Shown here: positions 1 to 12,763 of the stretch, piece by piece
Layout: each line of letters opens with the position of its first letter
How positions within the stretch are numbered: position 1 is the stretch's first letter
DNA from: Myxococcales bacterium
GTDB taxonomy: Bacteria > Myxococcota_A > Polyangia > Haliangiales > Haliangiaceae
Length of the DNA stretch: 64,000 nucleotides
Direction of reading: 5' to 3'
NCBI GenBank assembly: GCA_028287135.1
Contig: JAQBQE010000063.1
Span: forward strand, 1 to 64,000
Notes under the pieces: model-generated
Told to the model about the DNA's origin: nothing
What the model saw: only the letters and a program-made list of their open reading frames with translations
Database searches by the model: none
Made by a program: the position numbers and the translations under genes

Positions 1-72
1 CGTAGTCGAGCATGCCGGACGTATCGGCCGTGCTTCAGCCCGGTTGCTACCGAGTCCGTGGACGTGGACGAG

Positions 73-94
73 CACGTGACACGTGCACGTGCAC
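73..94. repeat. Cluster of three CACGTG palindromes
   Basis: Three CACGTG hexamers lie almost end to end at 73-78, 80-85 and 86-91. The last two form the 12-base perfect palindrome GTGCACGTGCAC at 83-94. The cluster is in a non-coding stretch 3' of the small membrane protein gene that ends at 139. It could be an operator or a chance GC-rich run. Nothing else is recognisable in the first 138 bases. Confidence 0.3.
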
Positions 95-138
95 GACGAC
101 GGAACCCGCTAACTGACCAGCATTGCGGCTAGACCGGG

Positions 139-336
139 TCAGGGTCCGACGAGCTCGAGATTGCTCTCGATGACCGTCACGTTGCTCGACGTCCACTTGC
201 TGTCGTTCGTCCCGGCAGCCTTGGAGGTCACCGATCCTATCGATAGCGCCGTCAGGAGCAGTGCTGCTCCGATGAACAGCGCGTCCTTCCAGCGGTCCCG
301 CCCGTGTCGGTGTGCGATCTCATTCAGAGTGCTCAT
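139..336 (-). CDS. Small single-pass membrane or secreted protein
   Basis: This 65-residue protein is of unknown function. A polar, His/Arg-rich start is followed by a hydrophobic segment at about residues 18-35 (ALFIGAALLLTALSIGSV), then a short polar tail. That pattern fits a signal anchor or a cleaved Sec signal with a tiny mature peptide. The start is supported by a purine-rich ribosome-binding site (GAGGGAGG) about eight bases before the ATG. No family was recognised. The gene stands alone on the minus strand at the window edge, so any downstream partner is outside the window or absent. Confidence 0.7.
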   Translation of the reverse strand: MSTLNEIAHRHGRDRWKDALFIGAALLLTALSIGSVTSKAAGTNDSKWTSSNVTVIESNLELVGP

Positions 337-355
337 CCGTGCCTCCCTCAGGCCG

Positions 356-382
356 ATAATCGTCCCACTCTAGAATTATCAA
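356..382 (-). promoter_or_regulatory. Possible sigma70-like promoter for the small membrane protein
   Basis: Read on the minus strand, a TTGATA (377-382) is followed by a GATTAT (356-361) with a 15-base spacer, which is shorter than the usual 16-18. The stretch is AT-rich against a GC-rich background and lies about 20-45 bases before the start codon at 336. This is a weak inference from position and composition. Confidence 0.22.
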
Positions 383-435
383 AACGGTCAGGGGGTGTCA
401 CGAAAAAGCTGAGGAAGAGATCGATCGAACATCGA

Positions 436-452
436 ATTCCTCGTCGAGGAAT
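436..452. promoter_or_regulatory. 17-base palindrome upstream of the first gene
   Basis: ATTCCTCG (436-443) and CGAGGAAT (445-452) form a perfect palindrome around one T. It lies between two minus-strand genes. It could be an operator for the small membrane protein or a short hairpin after the zinc-ribbon gene. There is no T-run, so a terminator role is not supported. Confidence 0.25.
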
Positions 453-525
453 CGTGAAATGTGCCGCTGCAGGCGCGATCGACCTACATCGCCAGACTTC
501 GTGCACACGCTCCCGACCCGGTCGC

Positions 526-1668
526 TCACGGATCGTCGAGATGATCTTCCGCCTCGAGCCGGTCGGACAGTCTCTCGATGTCACCGCGCAGTGCCGCGCC
601 ACATCTCGCGCAGCCCGTGGCCGTCGAGGAGACGACCGACGCGCAGCCCGAACATCGCGGCACGCGCACGCGCCGACCGAGCACGTGTCCGGAGGTCGCG
701 GCGCCGAGCACGATCAACGGCGCTGCGCCCTGCGTGGCGAGCGCGATCGAGAAGCCCATCCCGAGCGCTGCACCCGCGATGAACCCAACGCCACCCCGAT
801 GGGTCCGCCATCGAAACGCATTGCGCCGCGGCGGTGCTGCGTCGTCGTCGAGATCGATGTCGTCGAACACCACCGGTGGCTCACGCGACTCGCTCGCCTT
901 CGCGTCGGCCGGGATCCCGAGACGTCGGCGGAGCTCGTCGGCACGCGGGCGCAGCACCGAAAGCCAGGCGGCAGTCTCATCGCGCTGTGGCGGGGACAGG
1001 CCCGCCGGAACCTCCGCGCCACGCACCGCAGCCTGCACGGCGAGCAGGTATGCGAGATCGGACATCGGCAGGAAGCCGGCCTGGAGCACGTCGTACTCGA
1101 GGGGCGAGTAGCCGCCATTGAACCGTCCGGGTCGGCTGAACTGCTGGAACGCGGCGTTCGCGGCCAGCGTGCCGAGCCCCAGGTACACGGTCGCGATCGA
1201 CCCGCGTTCGAGGTCGCGGTCGGGATCGATGTCGAGCTCGGGTGGCTCGATCGCGCGGTACGGGTCCGCGCCATCGGGTCGGTTGGCCACCGCATGCGCG
1301 ACGCCGATCTCGTGCGCGAGGGTACCGGCCACGTCATCGGCACCGATGAACTCGATCCGGAACGGGAGCTCGCGCGTGCGCACGCCGACCAGCGCAACGC
1401 GCGTGGCCGGCACGCGTTCGGTTGGAGGCGCGCCGAGCCGCTCGTCGAGCACATCGATCGCACGCGGATTTCCCGCATGCCATGCGAGCCGACGCAGCAG
1501 CGCCGCTACACCGCCGCGCGTAGGGCGCCACGGCTCGGGGAAGGCGTCGGCTCCCGGGATCACGGGCGGCAGCAGCAGCGATGCTGCTCCACCGCGGGCG
1601 ATCAGGTCGCCGAGGATGGTGAGCAGACGTTCGCAGCGTTCAGCGTCCGGTGTCGACGGGAGATCCAC
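526..1668 (-). CDS. Uncharacterised membrane protein with C-terminal zinc ribbon
   Basis: This 380-residue protein starts at GTG. The soluble N-terminal three quarters contain an LAHEIGVAH stretch at about residues 116-124. It resembles a metallopeptidase helix, but its spacing is HExxxxH rather than the canonical HExxH. A glycine/alanine-rich hydrophobic region at about residues 294-333 probably forms one or two membrane spans. A zinc ribbon follows, with a CSGC pair and a CARC pair about a dozen residues apart. The last ~20 residues are acidic. No characterised family was recognised. A metal-dependent membrane-associated role is inference only. Confidence 0.72.
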   Translation of the reverse strand: MDLPSTPDAERCERLLTILGDLIARGGAASLLLPPVIPGADAFPEPWRPTRGGVAALLRRLAWHAGNPRAIDVLDERLGAPPTERVPATRVALVGVRTRELPFRIEFIGADDVAGTLAHEIGVAHAVANRPDGADPYRAIEPPELDIDPDRDLERGSIATVYLGLGTLAANAAFQQFSRPGRFNGGYSPLEYDVLQAGFLPMSDLAYLLAVQAAVRGAEVPAGLSPPQRDETAAWLSVLRPRADELRRRLGIPADAKASESREPPVVFDDIDLDDDAAPPRRNAFRWRTHRGGVGFIAGAALGMGFSIALATQGAAPLIVLGAATSGHVLGRRVRVPRCSGCASVVSSTATGCARCGAALRGDIERLSDRLEAEDHLDDP

Positions 1669-1792
1669 GGGTGCACATCATGGAGCATCGAACGTGATCG
1701 TGCGAGAGAGCGCGCGATCGCCTCGTCAGCATCTCTCTCATACGAGGGGGCACGCAGCTTGCGTCTGATCCGATCAAGCAAAGGAGCTTAAA

Positions 1793-2095
1793 ATGAAACT
1801 CTTCAGCATCAAGCGTCTCATCGGTCTCGCGGCAGTCTACGGCGCCGTCAACTACGCCAAGAAGAACGGTGGCGCGAAGGCCGCCTTCGAAGGTCTGGTC
1901 GGCAAGGCGAAGGAAGCCCTGAACGCGGCCAACGCCAAGAAGGACGAAGTCATCGGCGCGGCTCACTCGTCGGGCATCGGGTCATCGAGCCCGAGCTACG
2001 CGGATGAGACCGGCTTTGGCAGCAGCTCTGGTGGCTACGGCGGCGGCGGATACTCGAGCGGATTCGGCGGCAACGGTTCGACTCGTCGCGGCTGA
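1793..2095 (+). CDS. Small protein with glycine/serine-rich tail
   Basis: This 100-residue protein begins MKLFSIKRLIGLAAVYG, a short hydrophobic helix that may touch or cross the membrane. A basic, alanine-rich amphipathic stretch follows (about 25-55). The last 40 residues are rich in Gly, Ser and Tyr, including SSGGYGGGGYSSGFGG. A clear ribosome-binding site (AAAGGAG) precedes the ATG, so the gene is real. It is similar in style to the next protein downstream (helix plus alanine-rich repeats). A structural or envelope role is possible, but no family was recognised. Confidence 0.72.
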   Translation: MKLFSIKRLIGLAAVYGAVNYAKKNGGAKAAFEGLVGKAKEALNAANAKKDEVIGAAHSSGIGSSSPSYADETGFGSSSGGYGGGGYSSGFGGNGSTRRG

Positions 2096-2118
2096 TCGTC
2101 CAGCTCGATCGAGATGAC

Positions 2119-2152
2119 ACGCCCGGCGGGCCTGACGGCACGTCGGGCGTTC
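2119..2152 (+). terminator. Candidate intrinsic terminator
   Basis: ACGCCCGGCG (2119-2128) pairs with CGTCGGGCGT (2141-2150) over ten positions with one G-T wobble and a 12-base loop. The hairpin lies 24 bases after the preceding stop codon. The T-tract is very short (TTCT), so termination may be weak. Confidence 0.45.
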
Positions 2153-2312
2153 TCGCGTGTGCGCAGGATCTGGTCGAGCCCCCATCACGCCGCGCGGCTC
2201 GGCACGCTGCGGAGATCACTGAGCGCGTGCGCCGCGGTCGGGATCCCGAGAGGGACGCCCTACCATCGCTAGCCCCGCGAAATCGCGTAGCCTTCTGTGC
2301 CCCGTCCCGGGC

Positions 2313-2726
2313 ATGAACGGCACACGCGATGCACCGCTTGTCGCCATGATGGCATCCGTTAAAGATCTTGTTTCCAACTTCGGCTGCGCTTCGAGCGATC
2401 TCGCCAAGCGCTTCGGCGGCTCCACCGCGGACGTGGCGAAAAACGTGGGCGGCTCCGCCGCTGACATCGCCAGGAACGTCGGTGACTCGGCTGCCAAGCT
2501 CGCGAAGAAGGTCGGACCGAAGCGCGGTCTCATCGGTCTCGTCGCGTTCGGGGCCGTGATCGCCGGTACCGTCGTGCTCGTCCGGTACCTGCGCGCGCGG
2601 CAGGAGGACGATCTGAGCGAGGAGGAGCTCGCGCTGAACGAGCAGGCGCAGGCGGCCGATCCGCATCGTCGTCGCAAGACCACCCGCGCTCAGCGCAAGG
2701 CTGCGGCCGAGCGCATGACGCACTGA
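2313..2726 (+). CDS. Membrane protein with 11-residue amphipathic repeats
   Basis: This protein has up to 137 residues. Residues about 25-68 carry four near-repeats of an 11-residue unit in the style of ADxAKxVGGSA, giving an amphipathic LEA- or apolipoprotein-like helix. A transmembrane helix follows (LIGLVAFGAVIAGTVVLVRYL, about 72-92). The cytoplasmic tail is acidic and then strongly basic. The start is uncertain: no ribosome-binding site favours the first ATG, and the MM pair at 2346/2349 is equally likely. The repeat could bind a membrane surface or self-associate. No named family was recognised. A strong hairpin follows the gene. Confidence 0.68.
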   Translation: MNGTRDAPLVAMMASVKDLVSNFGCASSDLAKRFGGSTADVAKNVGGSAADIARNVGDSAAKLAKKVGPKRGLIGLVAFGAVIAGTVVLVRYLRARQEDDLSEEELALNEQAQAADPHRRRKTTRAQRKAAAERMTH

Positions 2727-2779
2727 GCACTGCTGTGGGTCGGTGAGCGGACCACCCGGTTCGAGCACCGGTCGCCCAA

Positions 2780-2820
2780 CCGCGAGCCGGCGTACACGCG
2801 TCGGCTCGCGGAACCCTGTT
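2780..2820 (+). terminator. Strong GC-rich hairpin terminator
   Basis: CCGCGAGCCG (2780-2789) pairs perfectly with CGGCTCGCGG (2802-2811). With G-U pairs the stem extends inward to about 14 base pairs around an ACAC loop. CTGTTT follows within ten bases. It sits 54 bases after the preceding stop and fits a rho-independent terminator. Confidence 0.6.
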
Positions 2821-2899
2821 TCGGCGACTGGCGACCAGGGATAGGTCGTTGGCGGGTGCCGCCATCGTGGGATCGGAGGCAGGCGCTCAGAGTGGGCCC

Positions 2900-3409
2900 A
2901 TGCTCCACCGAACGATCCCACTTGTTGCCGCCCTGCTCTGCCTCGCCACGGACCCGGCTGATGCCGACGACGCGACGAAGGCGACGTCGGACGAGGGTCC
3001 CGTGCAGGAGCTCAGCATCAACGTGTTCCGCAATCCGTCGATCGGTCTCGAGTACCGTCGCGGCGCGGTCTCGGTCCACGGCGGGCTGTACCCCACGATC
3101 ATCTCGAAGGATGCGATGGGAGCGCACCAGACCAGCTGGTTCGTGCGCGCTGGACTGACCCACTACTTCCTCCCGCACGCGTGGTACGGGCAGCGGCCCT
3201 CGGAGGTCTACGTCTCCGCCTCGTACCTCCGCGCCCTCGACCACGAGCCCGGCAACGACCACGGCAACGCCGCCCTGCTCGACGCCGGCTACCGCTGGAT
3301 GGTGTGGCGAGGGCTCCATGTGCGCCTCGGTGTGGCGGTGATGCTCGAGCGCCATCATCCAGTGAAGGTCAACCCGACCCCGGGCCTCGGCTGGAGCGCG
3401 TCATGGTGA
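2900..3409 (+). CDS. Secreted protein, probable small outer-membrane beta-barrel
   Basis: This 169-residue protein starts at the ATG that opens a good signal peptide (MLHRTIPLVAALLCLATDPADA). The mature part alternates short polar and hydrophobic strands (SIGLEYRRGAVSVHGGLYPTI, then SWFVRAGLTHYFLP). It ends in aromatic/hydrophobic residues (GLGWSASW), as outer-membrane barrel proteins often do. No family was identified. The stop codon overlaps the start of the next, decayed gene (ATGGTGA), so the two were once translationally coupled. Confidence 0.62.
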   Translation: MLHRTIPLVAALLCLATDPADADDATKATSDEGPVQELSINVFRNPSIGLEYRRGAVSVHGGLYPTIISKDAMGAHQTSWFVRAGLTHYFLPHAWYGQRPSEVYVSASYLRALDHEPGNDHGNAALLDAGYRWMVWRGLHVRLGVAVMLERHHPVKVNPTPGLGWSASW

Positions 3410-3638
3410 CCGGACGTGGAGCACTCGCGAGGATCGGCGGCGGTGCCCTCATCCTCGGCAGTCTTGGCTTCGTCGCTGCGTTCAGCTACCTCGCGGTCAC
3501 GTTCGGGTACCCCGACGTGCTCGATGCATCGGCGAGCAGTGTGTTGCCCGCGCTCGCCGCCGGCGGCTCATCGATGCGCATCGCATCAGCGCGTACGGCA
3601 CGACGCTGCTGATCGTCCCGGTCATCGCCCCAGTGTAG
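3403..3638 (+). pseudogene. Truncated, frameshifted membrane-protein remnant (DUF4386-like)
   Basis: The reading frame starts inside the upstream stop region and encodes a transmembrane helix followed by GYPDVLDASASSVLPALAAGG. That resembles, from memory, the start of DUF4386-type membrane proteins, where AGG is followed by a Leu/Ile-rich helix. In the current frame the protein degenerates and stops at 3612. A shift of one base after the AGG codons reads RRLIDAHRISAYGTTLLIVP and then stops at 3638. This suggests one frameshift plus loss of the rest of the gene (usual length about 200 residues or more). If the frame is intact, a 69-residue membrane peptide would be made. Confidence 0.45.
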
Positions 3639-3671
3639 GCCGGTTCGCGACGGAGCGGGTCGCGCGAGCTG

Positions 3672-7751
<4,080 letters not shown>

Positions 7752-7777
7752 GGGCGGACGCAGGTTGGATCGACCCT

Positions 7778-7951
7778 ATGACATTGGCAGATCCCGGGTC
7801 CGCGGCCGCCCCGAACGGCCTTCAGCCCACTGCCAGCCGGCCCTTCGATCTGCAGGCTGCGGTGACGCGAGCGAGGGAGAGCATCTGGCGCACGGCGACG
7901 CTCGACGACCCGTACCCCAACCTGAGGGCGCGTCCGCGACCGAGCGACTGA
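7778..7951 (+). CDS. Possible 57-residue small protein
   Basis: An open frame diverges from smc with an ATG 27 bases away and ends exactly one base before the stop of the converging lipoprotein gene. The translation starts MTLADPGSAAAPNG and ends LDDPYPNLRARPRPSD. Third codon positions are mostly G or C after the first few codons, as in real genes here. No convincing ribosome-binding site is visible and no family was recognised. It could equally be a non-coding spacer. Confidence 0.35.
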   Translation: MTLADPGSAAAPNGLQPTASRPFDLQAAVTRARESIWRTATLDDPYPNLRARPRPSD

Positions 7952-9703
7952 TCAGTCGATCGGCGTGGTCGAGCGCCAGACCTGGACGTATGGCGCGCCG
8001 CGCGCGACGTACGCGTAGCCCGCGTCATCGAAGGCGACCGAGCGGAGCTGCGAGGCCGGCGTCAGCGCGCCATCGACCTCGATCGCGTAGGTCGCCTGGA
8101 GCTCGCCGAGCCCGGCATCGTCGTAGACACGCCACAGATCCTTGTCCGCAGTGCTCGCGGGCAGCGTCGTCACCAGGCTACCGCGCGTCGTCAGGAACGC
8201 CAGGCTGCGGTCGCCCTTCACACCCGTGGTCTTCCAGCTCGCGCCGGCGTCCTCGGAGACCGCATCGGTCGCGATCCACGCGCCCTTGTCGGTGACGCCG
8301 ACGAACCGGTGCGCCTCGCCCTCGATCGCGCCGCCCTCGGGCCGGGTCGCCATCGCGTCGTAGGCGGTCGTCCACGTCGTGCCCTCGTCGGTGCTGCGCC
8401 ACACCGTCGCGTGCCAGACGTCGCCGGTGGCGAGCTTGTCGCCGGTGAACCGACCGACCAGCATCGAGCCGTCGAGGCCGCGCGCGAACGCTTCCGGATC
8501 GTCGGCCTGGAGTCCGGTGCCCGTCGCCGCGGTCCACGTCATGCCCGCATCGTGACTGGTGAAGAACTTCGGCTTGGCGACGCCGAACAGCGTGTCGCCA
8601 TCCGCCCAGATCCGGGCCGGGCTCTCGCGCAGCGTCCACGACTCGGCGCCGTCGGCCCACGCCATGCCTGCGACGAGGAACGTGCCGTCGGCGCCGCGCA
8701 CGATCGGCGGACCGCCGGATCCGAACGCCGACCCCGTGTCCTCCCAGTTGCCGGCGACGACGCCCGGCGTGCCGGGTGCATCGAACCGCACGAGCCGGTA
8801 GCCCCACGCGGTCGAGCGCGCGAGCACCCAGTAATGACCGCCACCGCAGCCACCGCGCTCGGCGATCAGCTCGAGGTCACCGCTGCCGATCAACGGCTGC
8901 CAGGTGGCGCCGAGATCCCGTGTGACCTTGCCGCGCGTGATGATCGCGCCGTCGTCACAGACGGTCGCCTCGTTGTCGACCACCGCCGGTCCCGCGATCG
9001 TCCCCGCCGCCTGCCCCGCCACATCGAACACGTAGGCGGTCGTGCCGCCGACGAGCAGGAACCGGCGATCCCCGAGGACGAGGACATCGCGCCCCGCGTT
9101 CGGGATGCTCGCGGTCACGAGCTGCCACGTCATCCCGCCATCGGTCGAGCGATGCACGCCCCACCCGGAGGTCGCGACCAGCGCGCTGCCATTGCTCTCG
9201 ATGTCCTTGATGTACGGCTTGGTCTCGGTCGGCGATGGCTGCGGCAGCACGCTCATCGTCCAGCCGGCCGTACCCTCGACCGCGATCCGGTTCTCGATCG
9301 CATCGAACACGATGAACCGGCCGGTCATCGGATCGATCCGCCAGGTGCGATCGGTGGCGAACGCGGGCTCGCCGGTGAGCGGCGCGATCACGTCGGTCGC
9401 GAGGTCCCAGCGGCTGAGCCCGATCTGCGTGGCGAACGTCGCGACGATCGACCCGGTGATCGCAACGCGCGGCAGCTCGCCGAGCTGCGGATCGAGCTTG
9501 CTCCAGGTTGCGCCTCCATCGCGCGAGATCCGCCGCGACATCACGATCACGTCACCGCGCGCGGCGAGGAACACGTCGTAGCTCGTGTGCTGCGGCGGTG
9601 ACCACCGTTCGAGCACGAGGCGCTGCGGCGTGCTCGGCGTCGGGCCAGGCTCGCCGCAGGCGGCGAGTGCCGCAGCGAGGGTCACGACGACGATCGGCTT
9701 CAT
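7952..9703 (-). CDS. Lipoprotein with Asp-box (BNR) beta-propeller repeats
   Basis: This 583-residue protein has a lipobox (VTLAAALAAC, Cys16) behind a short signal, so the chosen ATG is the one that opens the signal peptide. At least six Asp-box motifs of the S/T-x-D-x-G-x-T/S-W type are spread through the chain: SRDGGATW, STDGGMTW, RDLGATW, SHDAGMTW, STDEGTTW and SEDAGASW. These are structural turns of sialidase-like or Ycf48/YVTN-like six- or seven-bladed propellers. No catalytic sialidase residues were recognised. A periplasmic or surface binding scaffold is therefore more likely than an enzyme. It stands alone, converging with the tiny frame next to smc. Confidence 0.8.
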   Translation of the reverse strand: MKPIVVVTLAAALAACGEPGPTPSTPQRLVLERWSPPQHTSYDVFLAARGDVIVMSRRISRDGGATWSKLDPQLGELPRVAITGSIVATFATQIGLSRWDLATDVIAPLTGEPAFATDRTWRIDPMTGRFIVFDAIENRIAVEGTAGWTMSVLPQPSPTETKPYIKDIESNGSALVATSGWGVHRSTDGGMTWQLVTASIPNAGRDVLVLGDRRFLLVGGTTAYVFDVAGQAAGTIAGPAVVDNEATVCDDGAIITRGKVTRDLGATWQPLIGSGDLELIAERGGCGGGHYWVLARSTAWGYRLVRFDAPGTPGVVAGNWEDTGSAFGSGGPPIVRGADGTFLVAGMAWADGAESWTLRESPARIWADGDTLFGVAKPKFFTSHDAGMTWTAATGTGLQADDPEAFARGLDGSMLVGRFTGDKLATGDVWHATVWRSTDEGTTWTTAYDAMATRPEGGAIEGEAHRFVGVTDKGAWIATDAVSEDAGASWKTTGVKGDRSLAFLTTRGSLVTTLPASTADKDLWRVYDDAGLGELQATYAIEVDGALTPASQLRSVAFDDAGYAYVARGAPYVQVWRSTTPID

Positions 9704-9779
9704 ACGAGGGCCAGTAGACATCGTCGTCAACGCACGTGCGCGCCGACTAACCCGGGCCTCACGTGCTATCACCTGAGGC

Positions 9780-11444
9780 GTGCGACGCGCGTCACTGGCG
9801 ATCGTGATGGTGCTCGCGGCGAATGCCGTTGCAGCACCGACGATCGACATCCGCGCGCAGACCCAGCTCGCCCTCGACAAGGTGCAGCTCCGCGGCGAGG
9901 GCGTCGCCGAGGTCGCAGGCCTGCTGAGCGATCGCCTCACCGGCGACGGGCTCGGCGGCCAGACGATCAAGATCCGCGTCAACGGTCAGCAGGTCACCGC
10001 GACGACCCAGCCCGACGGAACGTTCCGCGCGGTGGTCGCCGTCGTCCCGGGCCCCCAGCCGATCGAGCTCGACTTCACCGGCGGCGCGCTGCTCGAGGCG
10101 TCGACCCAGACGACGGTCACCGATCCGTCGCGGTCGCCCGTGACGCTGTCGATCTTCGTCGATCCGCTGAGCGAAGGTCCCGATCCTCACATCCGCGTCA
10201 CCGGCACGGCCGACGGCAAGGAGGCGCGGCTCGACGTCGCGCTCGAGATCGGCAGCACCACCGACGACACGCTGAAGCCGTTGCGTCGGATCGCGACCGG
10301 AACCGACTTCGTGCTGAGCCGTGCCGATGCGGGCGGTCCCGGCACCCGGCGGATCCGCGCGACGTTCCCCGGCGACGAGACGCGCCAGTCCGCGACGACC
10401 GAGGTCACGCTCGAGATCACGGCGCCGACCACGACCACCATGAAGCTGTCCTCGACCGAGCTCGCCTACGAGGACGAGCTCGTCGTCACCGGCTCGGTCA
10501 CCGATGCCGATGGCAAACCCGTCGCGCGCGCCGCGGTCACCCTCGTCACCGGCGATCGCCGGCTCGCCCAGGGCGCGACGACCACGGACGGCACCTACCG
10601 GTTCGAGGTCGAGGCCGAGGTCATCGGTCAGGGCCCGTTCGGCCTCAAGGTGCTTGCCGATCCGGGCAGCTCGTACGTCAAGGCCAGCGAGGCCGTGCCC
10701 GTCGTCGTGCGGATCGCACCGCCGCAACCGGTGCCGGTCTCGTACACGATCGCTGCGTTCATCGCGACGCTCGGCGCGGCCGTCGGGTTCTTCCTCGCCC
10801 GCGCAAAGCCGTGGAACAAGCTGCGCAAGACGGCGCCGGCAGCCGAGGTGCCCGCGAACAAGGGCGAGATCGAGCAGGTCACCGGCGGTCTCGTCACCAA
10901 CAAGCCGACCGTGATGTCGACCCTGCGCCGGCCGAACGATGAGGGATTCTCCGGGGTCGTGCGCGACACCGTGCGCAGCCGGCCGGTGCCCGAGGCCGTG
11001 GTCCGCCTGCTGTTCGGCGATCTCGAGCGCGAGGTCCGCACCGCCGAGGACGGCAGCTTCGTGCTCGAGCGGCTGGCCCCCGGCGAGTGGAAGGCCGAGG
11101 TCGCCGCGCCCGGTCACGTCACCGAGCGGTTCGGCGTCTCGATCCCGCACCGCGGGGAGCTGCGCGACGTTCGCATCGACCTGGTCCCGGTGCGCGAGCG
11201 GGTGTTCCAGCTCTACCGCCGCGCGGCCGAGCCGGCGCTCCCCGAGCCGCGGCTGTGGGGCGTGTGGTCGCCGCGTCAGATCGTGGATCACGTCCGGTCG
11301 AAGCGACAGAGCCCTGCCCTGGCGGAGCTCACCGACTTCGTCGAGGAGATTTACTTCTCGCCGCGCCTCGCGCCCGAGACCGTACTCCCGCAGGCGTCGG
11401 AGCGAGTCGAGCAAGCGATGCGCGAGCGTACGCGCGCTGCCTGA
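9780..11444 (+). CDS. Membrane-anchored protein with Ig-like and carboxypeptidase-regulatory-like domains
   Basis: This 554-residue protein starts at GTG in front of a signal peptide ([16 protein letters not shown]). The exported part (about 25-315) has several Ig/CNA-B-like segments marked by DGTFRAVV and [10 protein letters not shown]. One transmembrane helix follows ([22 protein letters not shown], about 320-341). A cytoplasmic segment contains another carboxypeptidase-regulatory-like fold ([18 protein letters not shown]) and ends with [18 protein letters not shown]. That end resembles the C-terminal helices of DUF4129 proteins, which accompany transglutaminase-type proteins. The function is not known. 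It is 32 bases upstream of ftsY on the same strand. Confidence 0.75.
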   Translation: MRRASLAIVMVLAANAVAAPTIDIRAQTQLALDKVQLRGEGVAEVAGLLSDRLTGDGLGGQTIKIRVNGQQVTATTQPDGTFRAVVAVVPGPQPIELDFTGGALLEASTQTTVTDPSRSPVTLSIFVDPLSEGPDPHIRVTGTADGKEARLDVALEIGSTTDDTLKPLRRIATGTDFVLSRADAGGPGTRRIRATFPGDETRQSATTEVTLEITAPTTTTMKLSSTELAYEDELVVTGSVTDADGKPVARAAVTLVTGDRRLAQGATTTDGTYRFEVEAEVIGQGPFGLKVLADPGSSYVKASEAVPVVVRIAPPQPVPVSYTIAAFIATLGAAVGFFLARAKPWNKLRKTAPAAEVPANKGEIEQVTGGLVTNKPTVMSTLRRPNDEGFSGVVRDTVRSRPVPEAVVRLLFGDLEREVRTAEDGSFVLERLAPGEWKAEVAAPGHVTERFGVSIPHRGELRDVRIDLVPVRERVFQLYRRAAEPALPEPRLWGVWSPRQIVDHVRSKRQSPALAELTDFVEEIYFSPRLAPETVLPQASERVEQAMRERTRAA

Positions 11445-11476
11445 TTTGCTCGGCTGGATCGGGTATAGAACCGCCC

Positions 11477-12679
11477 ATGCACCCAGACGAGCTGATCAAG
11501 CTCGCGATCGCTCTCGTGGCGATCTTCCTCGTCGTGTGGATGCTCCGCCGCGCGTCGGCGCGGAGCAAGGCACGCGCGCCCTCGACCGCCCGCGAACGGC
11601 TCGGCGTCGAGCCAGCCGAAGAGGTCGTCAAGCCGCGCCGGCAGCGCAAGCGTCCGCGGCCGGGTGAGCCGGCACCGAGCGCCGCCGAGCTGCGCCGGGA
11701 GGCCGAGGCCCGGGAGGCCGAGGAAGAGGCGGCGGAGCCGACCGATGCCGAGGCTGCCGCGGCGTACAAGGCCGGGCTCGCAAAGACCCGCGGCGGGTTT
11801 GTCGCGAAGATCGGTAAGCTGTTCGGTAAGAAGAAGATCGACGCGACCACCCTCGACGAGCTCGAGGAGGTGCTGTTCACGGCCGACATCGGCCCGCGCG
11901 CGGCCGACCGGATCTTCCAGTCGGTCAAGGGCGGCATGTCCAAGGCCGACCTCGAGGACTCCGAGAAGATCTGGAAGCAGATCCGCAGGACCTCGAAGGA
12001 CATCCTCTCCCTCGACGTCAAACCGCTCGACATGAGCTCGAAGAAGCCATTCGTGCTCCTCGTCCTCGGCGTCAACGGCGTGGGCAAGACCACCACGATC
12101 GGCAAGCTCGCCAAGCAGCTCACCGACGAGGGGAAAAAAGTCATCCTCGCCGCCGGCGACACGTTCCGCGCGGCCGCGACCGAGCAGCTCGAGGAATGGG
12201 GTAAGCGAGCTGACGTTCCTGTGGTCAAGGGCAAGTCCGGTGGCGACCCGTCGTCGGTGATCTTCGACGCGATCAAGCGCGGGATCGACGAGGGCTTCGA
12301 CGTCGTGATCTGTGACACCGCGGGCCGCCTGCACTCGAACGCGGGCCTCATGGACGAGCTCAAGAAGCTCCGCCGCGTGATGGACAAGGCCCTGCCGGGC
12401 GCCCCGCACGAGACCTGGATGGTCCTCGACGCCACGACCGGCCAGAACGCGATCTCGCAGGCCAAGACCTTCAAGGCCGACATGGAGATCACGGGCATCG
12501 TCCTGACCAAGCTGGACGGGTCCTCCAAGGGGGGCGTCGTCCTGGGCATCTGTGACGAGCTCAAGGTCCCCGTCCGGTTCGTCGGCATCGGGGAAAAGAT
12601 CGGCGACCTGCGCCCGTTCGACCCTGCAGCCTTCGTGGAGGCGCTCTACGCCGATGCCAGCGCCGGTGAGGCTGCTTAG
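11477..12679 (+). CDS. ftsY: Signal recognition particle receptor FtsY
   Basis: FtsY is the SRP-type GTPase that receives ribosome-nascent chain-SRP complexes at the membrane. Of its 400 residues, about 5-23 form a transmembrane helix ([20 protein letters not shown]), so it is probably membrane-anchored. An acidic, low-complexity linker follows (about 66-95). The N domain starts near 105. The G domain carries GVNGVGKT (198-205), DTFRAAA (228-234), DTAGR (280-284) and [10 protein letters not shown]. The ATG was chosen because it opens the membrane helix; upstream in-frame sequence overlaps the preceding gene. The assignment is firm. Confidence 0.97.
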   Translation: MHPDELIKLAIALVAIFLVVWMLRRASARSKARAPSTARERLGVEPAEEVVKPRRQRKRPRPGEPAPSAAELRREAEAREAEEEAAEPTDAEAAAAYKAGLAKTRGGFVAKIGKLFGKKKIDATTLDELEEVLFTADIGPRAADRIFQSVKGGMSKADLEDSEKIWKQIRRTSKDILSLDVKPLDMSSKKPFVLLVLGVNGVGKTTTIGKLAKQLTDEGKKVILAAGDTFRAAATEQLEEWGKRADVPVVKGKSGGDPSSVIFDAIKRGIDEGFDVVICDTAGRLHSNAGLMDELKKLRRVMDKALPGAPHETWMVLDATTGQNAISQAKTFKADMEITGIVLTKLDGSSKGGVVLGICDELKVPVRFVGIGEKIGDLRPFDPAAFVEALYADASAGEAA

Positions 12680-12763
12680 CGCAACTGTCAGCCAGGCGGG
12701 GTGTCCGCATTCAGGCCCCAATAACGGGCGCCGATTGCTTGAGACCAGAAAAAGGCGCGTGTT

